Shown: positions 1 to 10,295 of the stretch, piece by piece | Layout: every line of letters starts with the position of its first letter | How positions within the stretch are numbered: the first letter of the stretch is position 1 | Source of the DNA: Ophiosphaerella korrae | Taxonomy: Eukaryota > Ascomycota > Dothideomycetes > Pleosporales > Phaeosphaeriaceae | Direction: 5' to 3' | Length of the DNA stretch: 64,000 nucleotides | Assembly: GCA_028456385.1 (NCBI GenBank) | Contig: JALNQF010000109.1 | Coordinates: 88,231-152,230 of the forward strand | Notes under the pieces: model-generated | What the model saw: the letters and a program-made list of their open reading frames with translations, nothing else | What the model was told of the DNA's origin: nothing | Databases searched by the model: none | Program-made: the position numbers and the translations under genes

Positions 1-544
1 CCCAAACGAGCCGTTCAGCTGCGGTCGGTATCAACTGAGAGAATTTGTTAGCTAGATTCTACCAAGGTTGTGGGAGGCACACCTTTCGATGAGCCGAAAG
101 CAAGGCCCCATCTCTCCCAATCAAAACACTAGTGCAATACAGCGTTGCACCTCCAGATTCGTCTTTCTCAATTATTCCAACTGAAAGGAGGATATTGTTC
201 TTGTCTGCGATTGCTCGCAGCAAGTCGAATTCGGGCGATGAGAGACTTATCGCAGACTCGTAGTATCTTGCAAACCATTTGCGACCTCTAGGATCTCGGG
301 CACAAACAGTGGCATCAAATGCATACCGCCAGGGATATGCAGATAGAAAACCTTCGCTGTGACCAATCAGAAGAACCCGATACAGCATAAGAAAAGGGGG
401 GTTGACATACGGTAAAATGGCTAGATCGGCGTCTGATGCTGCTGCTTCCGCAACAAGTGTGGATAGCTTTTGAATGCTCTTTTGTAAATCAAAGGCAACT
501 GGCGCTGCTTGTATCGCAGCGACTTTGATAGTTCCGGATCGCAT
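1..544 (-). CDS. Nitrilase-family amidohydrolase, 5' part (runs off left edge)
   Basis: Nitrilases hydrolyse nitriles or amides with a Glu-Lys-Cys triad. Three exons are visible: 544-411, 356-83 and 34-1. Intron 410-357 (GTATGT...CACAG) removes a stretch that interrupts the family; splicing joins ILP to EGFLSAYPW and so creates the catalytic Glu. Intron 82-35 (GTGTGC...CTCAG) replaces a stop at the exon end with LIPTAAERLVW, the family sequence after the catalytic Lys of HRK. The start MRSGTIKVAAIQAAP matches the usual nitrilase N-terminus. The catalytic Cys and the C-terminal half lie outside the window. The gene is divergent from the homoserine acetyltransferase remnant. Substrate cannot be told; nitrile or cyanide-type activities are possible by family. 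Confidence 0.85.
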
Positions 545-1149
545 ATTTCTTGAATGTAAGATTGTAAAATTTTGGTTGAAAAAGAATTTCACGTCAAGGC
601 AAAAGATACTGACCAACAAGCAATATTTTTGCGACTAGGAAAGCCACTGCACGATGAACGGGCAAGTCGCCGGCTTTAGCCCGTGGACTCGGACACACCC
701 CAGTGCCGAAAGATAGGTATTGCGGCACAATAATGCATATGCGCCGACATGACTAATCTGTATGCAGGCAAGAGTAGATATATGGAGCCAAGGTATCTCG
801 GCGTTTTGTGGAATGATATCTGGCCGCCGATAAGTTCAAAGAAATGATATGATCTTTTTTGTGAGCAAGTGAGTGACCAAATGTATCCACACTTATGTTA
901 TCCGACGGATCTAGACGTACCCAAAGTAGGGGTTTCCCCTGTCCTCGACTGGCCATGTGTCCGCATCAGAGAAGACTATGTGAGACCTTGAGTTTCAGTC
1001 TACTTCCTTGGGCGTAATAGCAACTGAAATCGAAAATGACAAGTTCTCATAATCCCGTCCCTTGCACCTCAGACTTAGGATCGATCGTACTAAAAGGTAT
1101 ATTGTTTTCATGGTCCTTTTACCAGCAACTTCAACACTAATTCTACTTC
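545..1149. other. Intergenic, divergent promoter region
   Basis: About 600 bp between the nitrilase start and the ATG used for the acetyltransferase remnant. A 67-codon minus-strand frame at 753-956 has no family features and is not called. No repeat or RNA gene is seen. Confidence 0.5.
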
Positions 1150-2419
1150 ATGGCATCTTCAGACTCCTATTATGCCAGTCTAGTTCAAAACAAGAAGACC
1201 ATAATTATACTGAAATTTACCCTCGAGTCAAACATCACATTGAATCAAGTTTCAGTCGCCTATTCGACATGGGGAACTCTAAATGAACGCGGAGATAATG
1301 CCCTCGTCATTTGCCATGCTATGACTAGCAGTAGTGATGCCCTGGATTGGTGGCGCCCCTTGATGGGGCCCGGAAAGGCATTGGACTATAAACGATACTT
1401 CATCTTTTGTGGAAATGTACTTGGTTCTCCATACGGGTCTGCCTCATGCCTATCAAAGAATCCAGCGACAGGAAAAATGTTTGGGCCCACCTTCCCTGAT
1501 ACCACGATACGCGACGATGTTCGGTAAGAAAGCTTCTATTGTAACGAAATGAACAAGATACAAACTAATGTTATTGGCGGTTCCATGGGCGGGATGCACA
1601 CACTTGAATGGCCACTGTGCACACCACCCGGCTATATTGGAAATATTATACCAATCGCAACATCTGCATATCAAGGTGCCTGGGAGATGGCATGGGGGAG
1701 ACACAAAGGCAGGCAATTTATGCTGATCTGCATTCAAAAATGGGTGGTATCCGCCTAACCCCCAAGGACAACCAAGAAGTGGGCTGGGAACCGCCAGAAT
1801 GATTGGAATGTTGACCTACAGATCATTTGATTCATTTGAGGCTCATTTTGGCAGAAAGGTTACGGTCCCGGCGAAACGAAGTCTTAACCAAACTACTCTG
1901 CCAACACCACCGCTATCAGAGACTGGGAGTGTGTCCTCGGATGCTAGTGAGACAGAATATGGCTTGCCCTTATCCTATTCAGCGCATAAATATCTGGAAT
2001 ATCAGGCGGACAAGTTTCTTAACCGCTTTGACGCAAATTGTTATATACATCTTACTAGAAAGATGGACACACATAATGTGACCAGAGATCGACGAGGACC
2101 AAGCGATTCAATTCACACACCGACAACCCAGATGCTAAAGGAATCATTAAGCGCCATTCCCCAAGGGAGCCTCGTTATTGGTGTTTATTCAGATATGTTG
2201 TTTCCATTGCAACAGCAAAATAAGATTGCGGAATGCCTATCTAATGCTTCGTTGGAAATCTTGCAGAGTCAGGATGGCCAAGATGGATTTCTGTTAGAAT
2301 TTGGACGCCTGACTGAACTCATCAAAGAGCATCTGGAAAAAAAGATGTGCGTGGGTTTATGGTGGTGTTGTAAAAAATCTGGATGCAAAGGCCCCGGCCA
2401 TCATGGGTATTGTGAGTAG
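1150..2419 (+). pseudogene. Homoserine O-acetyltransferase (Met2/FUB5-like), decayed
   Basis: The family moves acetyl from acetyl-CoA to homoserine, giving O-acetylhomoserine for methionine or for secondary metabolites. Family blocks appear in order: ESNITLNQVSVAYSTWGTLN, GDNALVICHAMT, NVLGSPYGSAS, TIRDDVR, the nucleophile elbow VIGGSMGGM, PIATSA, MLTYRS and DGQDGFLLEF. It looks broken. About a dozen residues expected after TIRDDVR are absent and only some 34 bp separate the two parts, too short for an intron here. The reading frame shifts at a G run (1694-1698) and again at an A run (1736-1740). The catalytic His of the GHDxFL motif is Gln (CAA at 2279-2281). Homopolymer sequencing errors could explain the shifts but not the His change. 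The tail after HLEKKM does not look like the family. Confidence 0.75.
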
Positions 2420-3045
2420 AGTATTTGGTGAGATCGATGATATGGAGTAAGGGATTTACCATAGCAATTAGGAGTGAGAGGGAAATTCAGAAATTCCCTC
2501 ACTCGAAATTCGCTCAAAAATGCATCTTAGTGATCATCATAAATTCAACACCACATGAGGTTGGATCTGTAATTATCCACACATACAACTTTCCTGTTCG
2601 CCATTTTCATTCACCTTGTCAAAACAATAGAAGTGACCAAAGCACCGCCTTGCTATGTGCCCCTAACTGAATTTTAGAGCTTGTTTGAGAATTTTGGTTG
2701 CATCAGAGTGTATGCAATAAGGTCACAACGCCTCCAAGTTTCCTTAGGTAGCTTCGGGAGGTTATCAATCACACCACTCTTCCAAAGGAGGCTCATATCT
2801 ATCCTTGACATGCCGAAGGCAAGATGCCGATAAGGTAAGACTGCCGCGGGAATTGACGTACCTACCCGCGGCCACTAGGGTGTACCGTCTCACTGGAATT
2901 TGAAGAACTAAACATGCATGCACACGGATTCTTCCTTGTATCAACGATACCTTTTCCATGTCATCCAGATGACACAATAATACATATATATATGTTTAGG
3001 TTTGTTCGGTTGTTGGTTCAAGCACAATTTTCCAAATCTTCTCCT
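2420..3045. other. Intergenic between acetyltransferase remnant and aspartate kinase
   Basis: 626 bp with no supported gene. Short frames at 2425-2670 (+) and 2765-2977 (-) show no domain. It must hold the 3' end of one gene and the promoter of the next. Confidence 0.4.
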
Positions 3046-4862
3046 ATGGCACCAATACACCCCAAACCTTGGCTGGTTCAGAAGTATGGGGGAACGAGCA
3101 TTGGGAAAATCCTTCCAGCCATTACTCATTCTATCATCCCCTCATACTTAGAGACGCATAATGTTGCCATAGTATGTTCTGCCCGTTCTGGCACAATGAA
3201 GTCAAAGGGTACTACAAGTCTGTTATTAAATGCCATCCAAGTTGCAACGTCGAGAGACACACGCGTTGCTGAGCTGGGCAAAATGATTGACGCGATCAAA
3301 AATGAGAGTCTGATGGCTGCACAAGCAGCTGTTGGTGAAAGCTCGGTGGATACACTACAAACAGTACAAATTCAGATTAAGAAAGACTGTGAGAGGTTGC
3401 GAAGCTTGCTTAGAGCCACCATGATGCTAGGAGAGATTTCAGATCGCACGACCGATCGCGTACTTGCAATTGGCGAGACTCTCTCATGTCGTATAGTGGC
3501 TGCGTCTTTAGAATCACAGGTATGGCAATTTCTGTGGCTTCTGCATTCATTTCCTAATAAATGAAGGGTATTCCTTCCAAGGTTGTCCTTCTTGAGGACA
3601 TCATAGAAGGAACATATGGTGATGATCATCTGAAACTGAGCACTATGTTCAAGAAGCACCCAGGGAAATTTCTTCGCGGTGTAACAGAGTCGATTAGGGG
3701 AAGAATTCAACTGTGCGAGGGAAGCGTACCTGTGATAAGTGGCAAGCTATTACCTAGCTGAGACCTAAGCCCCTCTGCTGACCATGCAAAGTTTCTTTGG
3801 CGCCATACCAGGCTCCTTGATCAAAAACGTCGCTCGAGGATATTCAGATCTTTGTGCAGCTCTTTGTGCAATTAGTCTAAATGCCAGCGAACTTCAAATC
3901 TGGAAAAAAGTCGACGGAATCTTTACGGTCGATCCACGCAAGGTAAAAGTGGCTCGATTATTAGCCACTGTAACAAGCGAAGAAGCAGCAGAACTCACGT
4001 ATTATGGAAGCAAAGTCATTCATCCCTTGACAATCAAGCAGATCGATGGAGCAGGAATATCTCTTCGATTAAAGAATGTCATGAACCCACATGGAGAAGG
4101 AACTATCATCCACCCATCCGAAAAGTTTTCGCCAACCTCACTCATGACAGATATGAATTCCGTATCCGAAGATAATAGCCATGTGGCAAATCCAAAGATA
4201 GATTTCGTGATCGCAAATGGATACTATGGTTCAATTCAATTTCGTCGCAGGCCAACAGCCATTACTGCGGTAAGTATTTTCTCATCTAAACGCATGATTG
4301 CAAAATACGTCCGCTAATATGTTCTCATTCGTATAGAAGGACTACATAATCATTTTGAACATTCGATCCCATGGTACAGTACCACCAACGACCTTTCTGA
4401 ATCATGCCAGCAACTGCCTATCAGTCTACGACCTTACAATCGACCTCATCAGTAGCAGTCAGCAGATGCTAAGCCTTGCTATATGTACCCCGGAACCACA
4501 TGCCTTGAGTCAAACCATACTTGGCATAGAAGCAATCGGACATGTTGATATCCTCCACAACATGTCAATTGTGTCCACCATTGGACACCGCATGCGCAAT
4601 GTAGTAGGTGTTGGCGCAGAGATATCCCCTTCGCTGGCGAGTTCGAGGGTGAACATTTACTTGATTAGTCAAGGGGCAAGCGAAATTAATATATCGTGGG
4701 TACTCAGTTAGAGAGAGAAAAGCTGAGCTAACTGTAGATAGATTCGTGATCAAGTCGAAGGATGTACAAGTAGCGATGGAAGCTGTTCATGAAAACGTAC
4801 TCGGTATCCCGCGGCAAGGGGAACGGGAAAATGCGTTCGTGAAGGGGCCACGGCTGTACTAG
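3046..4862 (+). CDS. Aspartate kinase (Hom3/FUB3-like)
   Basis: Aspartate kinase phosphorylates L-aspartate, the first step to homoserine, threonine and methionine. Five exons are inferred: 3046-3519, 3567-3742, 3792-4269, 4337-4695 and 4742-4862, giving 535 residues, near family length. Visible motifs are VQKYGGTSIGK at the N-terminus, GTTSLLL, ARGYSDLCAAL, VDGIFTVDPRKV, ELTYYGSKVIHP, and ACT-domain ends with the hallmark GASEINIS joined by splicing to FVIKSKDVQVAMEAVHENVL. I chose the ATG at 3046, just before the kinase core; an in-frame ATG upstream would add an unrelated leader. Intron 2 lacks a clean donor: the phase-correct junction reads GG|CAAGCT, with a possible GC donor one base out of phase, so this splice may be damaged. 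The next gene on the opposite strand ends only 11 bp away. Because of its linkage to an acetyltransferase remnant, this may be a secondary-metabolism copy, not the primary enzyme. Confidence 0.8.
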
Positions 4863-4873
4863 ATCTTGGTTGG

Positions 4874-5596
4874 CTATCCAAAGTTCTTCATCTTTTCCAG
4901 CAATTCATCCATGCTCTTTGCATATACATCAAATTCTCCAAAGACCTCCGTGACTGGGTCATGTTCTTCAAAATCCAAATAAGCTGTTTTGAAACCCGCT
5001 TTTCTCGCTGCCATCAAATCCCAGGAATGCGCCGCCACAAACCAACGCTCTCCATCAGCATTTCCTAGCCCACGGCTGGACAGATGGCGGTTCGCATTTT
5101 CATACACTCTAACATCGGGCTTCGCAATCTTCAGATCGTCGCAGCTGAGTAGATGCTCAGCATCCAGCTCAATGCCCGCAGCATGATAATAATTCAGTGA
5201 GACATCCGTACTCCCGTTGGTAACGCCATACACATCCCAGCCCGCCTCTCGCAAACCGTCAAAAGCGCGTTTTAGCCCATTTCGAGGCCCCATGCTCTTA
5301 AAGGCCTTCATCACGGCCGCAACATCGTCATCGCTGACTGCTTCGGCGGAGAGATCGACGATGCGACATGCGCGTGGGAAGGTCAATTTGAGAATTTCAG
5401 CGATGGGCTTGTATAAGCCACACAGGCTGGCATATGTGAAGTCGCGCTGAGCGGCGTAGAACCAGGCGAAGAAGAGTGTCTTGGGATCGACGGCAACGGT
5501 GGACAGTTTAGCGCCTAGGTGATGTTGGATGGCATCGATGGGCGCATCAAAGTCGAAGCAGGTGCCAATCACATCAAATGAGATGGATTTCGTCAT
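4874..5596 (-). CDS. Haloacid dehalogenase-like hydrolase (2-haloacid dehalogenase type)
   Basis: Single-exon protein of 240 residues, normal for the L-2-haloacid dehalogenase branch of the HAD superfamily. Motif I is FDVIGTCFDFD with nucleophile Asp8; motif II is TNGS near residue 126; motif III is KIAKPD with Lys159 and a following Tyr; motif IV is VAAHSWDLMAARKAG with Asp193. All catalytic positions expected for the fold are present, so the protein is probably active. The start is the ATG at 5596; the frame opens six bases earlier without an ATG. Substrate is unknown: fungal members act on haloacids or on small phosphorylated or carboxylated compounds. It is convergent with the aspartate kinase and divergent from the paraoxonase-like gene. 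Confidence 0.85.
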   Translation of the reverse strand: MTKSISFDVIGTCFDFDAPIDAIQHHLGAKLSTVAVDPKTLFFAWFYAAQRDFTYASLCGLYKPIAEILKLTFPRACRIVDLSAEAVSDDDVAAVMKAFKSMGPRNGLKRAFDGLREAGWDVYGVTNGSTDVSLNYYHAAGIELDAEHLLSCDDLKIAKPDVRVYENANRHLSSRGLGNADGERWFVAAHSWDLMAARKAGFKTAYLDFEEHDPVTEVFGEFDVYAKSMDELLEKMKNFG

Positions 5597-5996
5597 TTCC
5601 AATCTGGGCTGCTAAGTTAGGACAGGGTTGAGATGGGAGAATTGATGATGTGGTCAAGGCGCACACGCGTGGCTTTAGTAAGGTAGGGACACCGGAATCT
5701 AGATCGTGTGTGTCCTATGACGTCAAAAGTACTAAGGGTCGTTTCTATCACAGCTTGTAAATATATTCCTATGCTTGACCACGCACCGACAGTGTTAGAA
5801 GGGCAGATACAGGGCTTGAGACGGAGTGATTGAATTGGGCCAGGCCCACGTGCTCAAAAACGAAAGGCGCTATTCCATATTGAGCGTTTATCTTGGCCGT
5901 TAGCTGTATCAGCATTAGACATGACCGAAATGCCATCTTTGTCCTCATCTCGCATTTCCTCAAATCACAGATATTCCCTAGGCAAAGACAGCTAAA
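5597..5996. promoter_or_regulatory. Divergent promoter region, HAD / paraoxonase-like
   Basis: 400 bp between two divergent starts. It holds a CACGTG box at 5847-5852, a bHLH-type target by general fungal knowledge. No gene is seen. Confidence 0.4.
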
Positions 5997-7502
5997 ATGC
6001 CTAGCACCGGAACATCAATCTACTACGCTCTAGTCGTCGCGTGGGGAGCATCATTCTATCAATTTTATCTGCGTGATTTATTCAGCACCACCCTTGGCAT
6101 TGGTCGTGTGATACAGCCCATCGAGGACTTCCCATTTATATGTCGCCGCATCGAACACCCTAGATTGGAGGCCTGTGAGGATTTGTGGCTGGATAACCAA
6201 GCCAGAGTTTTGTATGCGGCATGTGCCGGAACCAGTCCAGGACGGTTGGAATGGAATCAGGCGTGAGTTTACCGAGAGGAAGATGAATCAAAAGTTACCA
6301 GTTTGAATGGTACCTCGTATTCTAACAGCCTTGACAGGATGGGGAAATTCAATGCATCGGGTCGACGACCAGGCGGATCTGAAATCATTGCCTTGGACAT
6401 CGATGAGCCTGGCGTGGATGGACTGTTCAATCTTCGTTCTATAAAGCCCATTGGTTACGCTGGAGCTAATGGCGACGACTCTCTCGATCTTCTCGGTTTC
6501 GATGCCGAGATTCTAGACGGCGACACCATTAATTTCTACTTTGTGAACCAACGCCCCCCTATCGGCCCGTTCAACAACTTTATCGACGCGTCTGTCCTTG
6601 GTGCAAATTCCACCATCGATGTTTTTGAAATGAGGCGCGGAGAAGAAACCATGCGTCATCTCAGAACAATTTGGTCAAGCGAAGTGTTCACGCCAAATCG
6701 AGTTGCTGTTTTAGGTGGCGGGAATTTTCTCGTAACCAACGACCACTCGACGAAGACTGGATGGGTAAACTTAGAGGCGAAATGTATTATATACTCTCTT
6801 ACTAATATGGTTGTAGCGCAAGAATCTCGACTACTTCATCGGCGGTGGCAACGTTGCATACTGCGCTCTTAACGGCGACTGTCACACGGCCGTTACCGGC
6901 ACCGAGGAAATACCCTTGCCACTGTATTCTCAACCGCAGCCACTCTATAAAGCATACCTTGATCAAGCCCTCTCTGCTTTGCCCAAACCAGGCCTCAAAT
7001 TCCCAAATGGCCTCACTCGCGGCTTCGACAACCTCATCTATGTGCCTTCGGCCGTTGACGGTCGTATTCGCGCGTACGCACTTACCAAAGACAACATGCT
7101 TCAACTTGTCGACACTATTTTCGTCGGTATGCCAATCGACAACGTGTCCCCGGATGCCAATGGGGATTTGTACGCGGCCGGATTTCCGGCTCTGCCCGCA
7201 GATCTGAAGGGTTTTGCAGATCCGCTCAATTTGCCAGCACCAGCCAGTGTGCTGAGAATTAGGAAGACAGTAGATGCGGGGCCGGAGGGTGTTCGCAGCG
7301 TGGACTATCGGGTTGAGAAAGTGGTTGAGGATCGTGAGGGGAAAATCATGTCGGGCGTAACGACTGCCAGACACGATGCTAAGACAGGGAGGTTATTTAT
7401 GGGTTGTAAGTCTAAACCACACGTTTTGGGATGTGAGATATTGGTTAACCACGTTGTTTAGCTGCCGTGTATCCTTTTTTGGTAGTATGTGATCCTAAAT
7501 AA
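5997..7502 (+). CDS. Paraoxonase/arylesterase-like six-bladed propeller protein
   Basis: Four exons (5997-6262, 6338-6764, 6817-7405, 7462-7502) give 440 residues. All three introns have GT-AG borders and splice into one continuous family frame; the last joins LFMG to SAVYPFLVVCDPK and a stop. The N-terminus has a hydrophobic stretch after MPSTGTSIYYALVV that may anchor or export the protein. Internal blocks such as ACEDLWLD, LDIDEPGVDGLF, VNQRPPIGPF, FTPNRVAVLGGGNFLVTND, KFPNGLTRGFDNLIYV and DNVSPDANGDLY follow the order of calcium-binding Asp/Asn positions in serum-paraoxonase-like propellers. Such enzymes hydrolyse lactones or aryl esters. The native substrate cannot be read from sequence. 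It might act with the neighbouring HAD and nitrilase proteins, but nothing proves this. Confidence 0.82.
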
Positions 7503-7677
7503 GGGCTGATTGAAGTGACGTAGGGGAAATGAGATTAAGGACGCAAGGGCAATATAGGAGGCGAAAGAAGTAGCAAATCAAGACTTGATTTATCTCTTGC
7601 AGCAGCGTCAAATATCAAGACGAATGGATTCTCATAGTCTTGGATAGAAAAGTCCGTCACAGCCGAGTGTCGGGAAT

Positions 7678-9017
7678 CTATGGCTTTTTGAAATGCCGAT
7701 GCACAACCCCACAGAAACTCTCCCAGAGCACCTGGTCCCTTCCTCTCAACCATTGCACCTCAATTTCCCTCGCCAAATCCACTACATTGATCTGAAATAC
7801 AAGTTCTACTTTCCTGCCCTCTCCATCCTCGATACCTTGCATTCTTTCATTCTTTCTACGCTCGAACGCACGGCGGTATGCACGACTCCAAACGTTCTGG
7901 CTCGCTTCACCAATACCGCTTGATGACTCGGCATTCCATGTCCACTGTAGGTCCAGTGCATCTAAATGGGAGTTGATTCTCTCCTTGGCAACAATTGGCG
8001 AGACGTCCGAGGGAAGTTGAATATTATAAGAAGTAGGGAAAGGAAGATATTCATTCGCAATAGTTTCCAGACGAGCAATACTCTACAGTTTACCATCAAT
8101 CGGAGGTACTTCAAGCTCATGGATTTTGAACTTACATTTCGCGGCCTGAAATCTCCAAAACTCCAGGCGACAACCCATCGCTTCGTGCTTCCGCCTGTGT
8201 CTATAGCGCCAACTGCCCAATTTGTGATATTGTGTTTCTTGAGCAGACGTACGATTGCCTTTGCACTGTCGAGTTTGCCAAGCATGCTGCTATACCACTG
8301 GACTTTGTCTTTGAGCACAAGGCTTTCGTTTACGATTTTAGTTACGAAGCCGAGGTCACCGCCAGGATATACCATTTCAACCTGGTCGCCGGTACAAATA
8401 GCATTAGGTTTCAAGCATTTGCCTTGGCCTTTGAGGCTGGAGGACATGTCGGCAATGTCGGTGAAGAAGGGCGGGTTGCAGATTGTGAAGTCGAGGTAAC
8501 TGAGGCCTAAGCCTTGCAACGGGATTAATGGATTGATATCGGTGGTTTGGAGGAGTTTGGTACGTGTCATGAGATTGTTGAGAGCAAGATTGCGTGCAGC
8601 TGACTCGAAGCTCTTCTTGTCGATGTCTGTTGCGCACATTGTCCAATTAGGGCGTGATTGCAAACAGAGAAGGGCGTAGATGGCTGATGAACCGGTTCCA
8701 ATGTCAAGACCAGTGACTTTACGGGCCGGATCATATCTCTTAGAGTAGTCTGGCGATGTTGAGTCGAGGAGACGTTGTATCCAGGTAACGTAATTCCAGC
8801 GGTTGGGTATTGGTGGGCAAAGTCGGTCATTTGGAATTTGGAGTTGCAGGCCAAAGTCTACATTCAGGATTGCTTTTGACAGCGCGATGATGGTTGCTGG
8901 GTCCTGGAAATCCAGTTTGCCTGCGCATTGTTGCCAAACCTGGTTGAAGTTGTGGTCCTTGTTGGCGAGGCGTTTAAAGTCGACAGTATCGTAGGGTGGG
9001 CGCTGTGCGAGGTCCAT
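7678..9017 (-). CDS. METTL16/METT10D-type RNA N6-adenosine methyltransferase
   Basis: Two exons (9017-8136 and 8082-7678) give 428 residues. The intron 8135-8083 has GTAAGT and CTGTAG ends; without it the frame stops soon after the exon. The SAM-binding motif is LDIGTGSSAIY near residue 104 and the catalytic motif NPPF is at residues 181-184. The N-terminus (RPPYDTVDFKRLANK... FQLQIP-type segment LQLQIPNDRLCPPIPNR) is the typical METTL16 opening. This family methylates an adenosine of U6 snRNA and affects splicing. The C-terminal third (exon 2) is poorly conserved. It lies 170 bp from met8 on the same strand. Confidence 0.9.
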
Positions 9018-9187
9018 GGTGGATTTGGTTGTATTTGATGGAGGCAGTGGAGAGAGAGGAAGGTGCTAGACGCCTAGGAAGCTTGGGCCACCCAGGCGCT
9101 GATTGGCCCTTAGAGAACTAAGTGAAGGGGAATGGACAAGGAAGCGGACGGTTGATTCACAGACGAATAAAGTGCATTGCTTACTGC

Positions 9188-9997
9188 TTAGATCAAAAAG
9201 GGACCGTCGTATGCTCCATCCGCCTCCTGCAGCCTTACTTGTTCGAGGGTGGGCACTGCGCCTGGTTTGTAGAAGCGGAGAAGCATATCCATGTCCTCCT
9301 CTGTCATTGAACACAGCTCGTCGAGGGTATATTGCTCGCACACCTTAGACATCCTGGGAAGGGTTAGCACACAGCAAGAGAAGACAAGAGTCAAAACTGA
9401 CCACTGCATGCGCTTAGGACCTTCGGCTGTTTCGGGGGCGGCCTTGCGCAGCTTCTTCCTGAGAATGCCGACTCGTTGGACAGCAGTGCCAATGTTCTTT
9501 GGCAGGCCGGCGGCAATCTGGCGGCGCACAATGTTGGCCAGCTTGGGGCCGTTGCCGTTGGTGCTGACCATGATCTGCAAAGGCCCGTCGCGGTGCACGC
9601 TACCAAAGTAGAAATCGCACTCGGGGGGGACGTCTGCAATGTTGGCGGCAATCTTCTTCTCCTTGCACAGCTTCCAGATTTGCGACGAGGCTTCCGGGTC
9701 GTCGACAGCGGTGAGGACCATGTCGACGCCATCGAGGTCTGAGGGCTGGAACTTGCGGTCGTGGTAGTCGACCTGTTTTTGGGCAACGCGGTAGGCGACC
9801 TCGTCGTTGAGGCCCTCGCGCGGCGACACGACGGTGACATTGGCGTCGGCGTTGAGGATGTTGACGATGCGGCCGGCAGCAACCTCACCGCCGCCGACAA
9901 CGAGAACACGCTTGTTGCGGATCTGCCAGGCCAGGATGAGCGAGCCGCCGCCCTGGATTTCGGGATAGGGGCCCTTGGCGGCGGACATGGTGGGCAT
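9188..9997 (-). CDS. met8: Siroheme synthase Met8 (precorrin-2 dehydrogenase / sirohydrochlorin ferrochelatase)
   Basis: Makes siroheme from precorrin-2 by NAD-dependent oxidation and iron insertion; siroheme is the cofactor of nitrite and sulfite reductases. Two exons (9997-9402, 9353-9188) give 253 residues. The 48-bp intron 9401-9354 is in frame, so an unspliced read would insert a hydrophobic stretch between KRMQW and MSKVCEQYTL. Visible features are the NAD-binding VLVVGGGEVAAGR, the segment NIADVPPECDFYFGS with the Asp used by Met8 for both activities, and STNGNGPKLANIVRRQI. The first ATG at 9997 was used; a second is at 9988. Its product serves the nitrite reductase encoded 40 kb away in this window. 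The promoter side carries several GATA motifs, which suggests nitrogen control. Confidence 0.93.
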   Translation of the reverse strand: MPTMSAAKGPYPEIQGGGSLILAWQIRNKRVLVVGGGEVAAGRIVNILNADANVTVVSPREGLNDEVAYRVAQKQVDYHDRKFQPSDLDGVDMVLTAVDDPEASSQIWKLCKEKKIAANIADVPPECDFYFGSVHRDGPLQIMVSTNGNGPKLANIVRRQIAAGLPKNIGTAVQRVGILRKKLRKAAPETAEGPKRMQWSVLTLVFSCCVLTLPRMSKVCEQYTLDELCSMTEEDMDMLLRFYKPGAVPTLEQVRLQEADGAYDGPFLI

Positions 9998-10137
9998 GTA
10001 TTGCTGCCTGCTATGTCATGTGGTTCATTCGTCTCGTCTCGTGTGGGTAGCTAGGCAAAGCACCCAGGTAGCTATCTACGGCTGATGCAGGAGAAGATGA
10101 TAAAGATGATGTGATGAACGGAAATGTCCAGGGGTTG

Positions 10138-10182
10138 CTTATCGATAAGAGCTCTTGATAAGACAAGCGAGCTCTTATCGAT
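10138..10182. promoter_or_regulatory. GATA-rich dyad in the met8/vac1 divergent promoter
   Basis: A perfect 14-base inverted repeat, ATCGATAAGAGCTC at 10141-10154 and its complement at 10169-10182, encloses a 14-base loop that itself contains TGATAAG. The left arm starts within the 12-base palindrome CTTATCGATAAG (10138-10149). Several HGATAR sites thus fall within 45 bp, and another TGATAA lies at 10098-10103. In fungi, AreA-type GATA factors bind such sites for nitrogen regulation. Function here is inferred. Confidence 0.55.
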
Positions 10183-10295
10183 TGGCATCTAGCACGCCAA
10201 CACGCGGCTGTGCTTCGCTGACGCTGGACCGCGTACCTCTCCCCTCCCTTCTTCTTCTCCATTCTCTATCACCCGGAATCAGACCACACCACGAC

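Noticed and set aside
753..956. 67-codon frame on the minus strand upstream of the nitrilase
   Set aside because: No domain, no signal peptide and no splice partner; lies in a promoter region.
9391..9909. Long minus-strand frame rich in Ser/Ala/Pro/Arg
   Set aside because: It is an alternative frame of met8, with a composition produced by GC-rich codons of the real gene.
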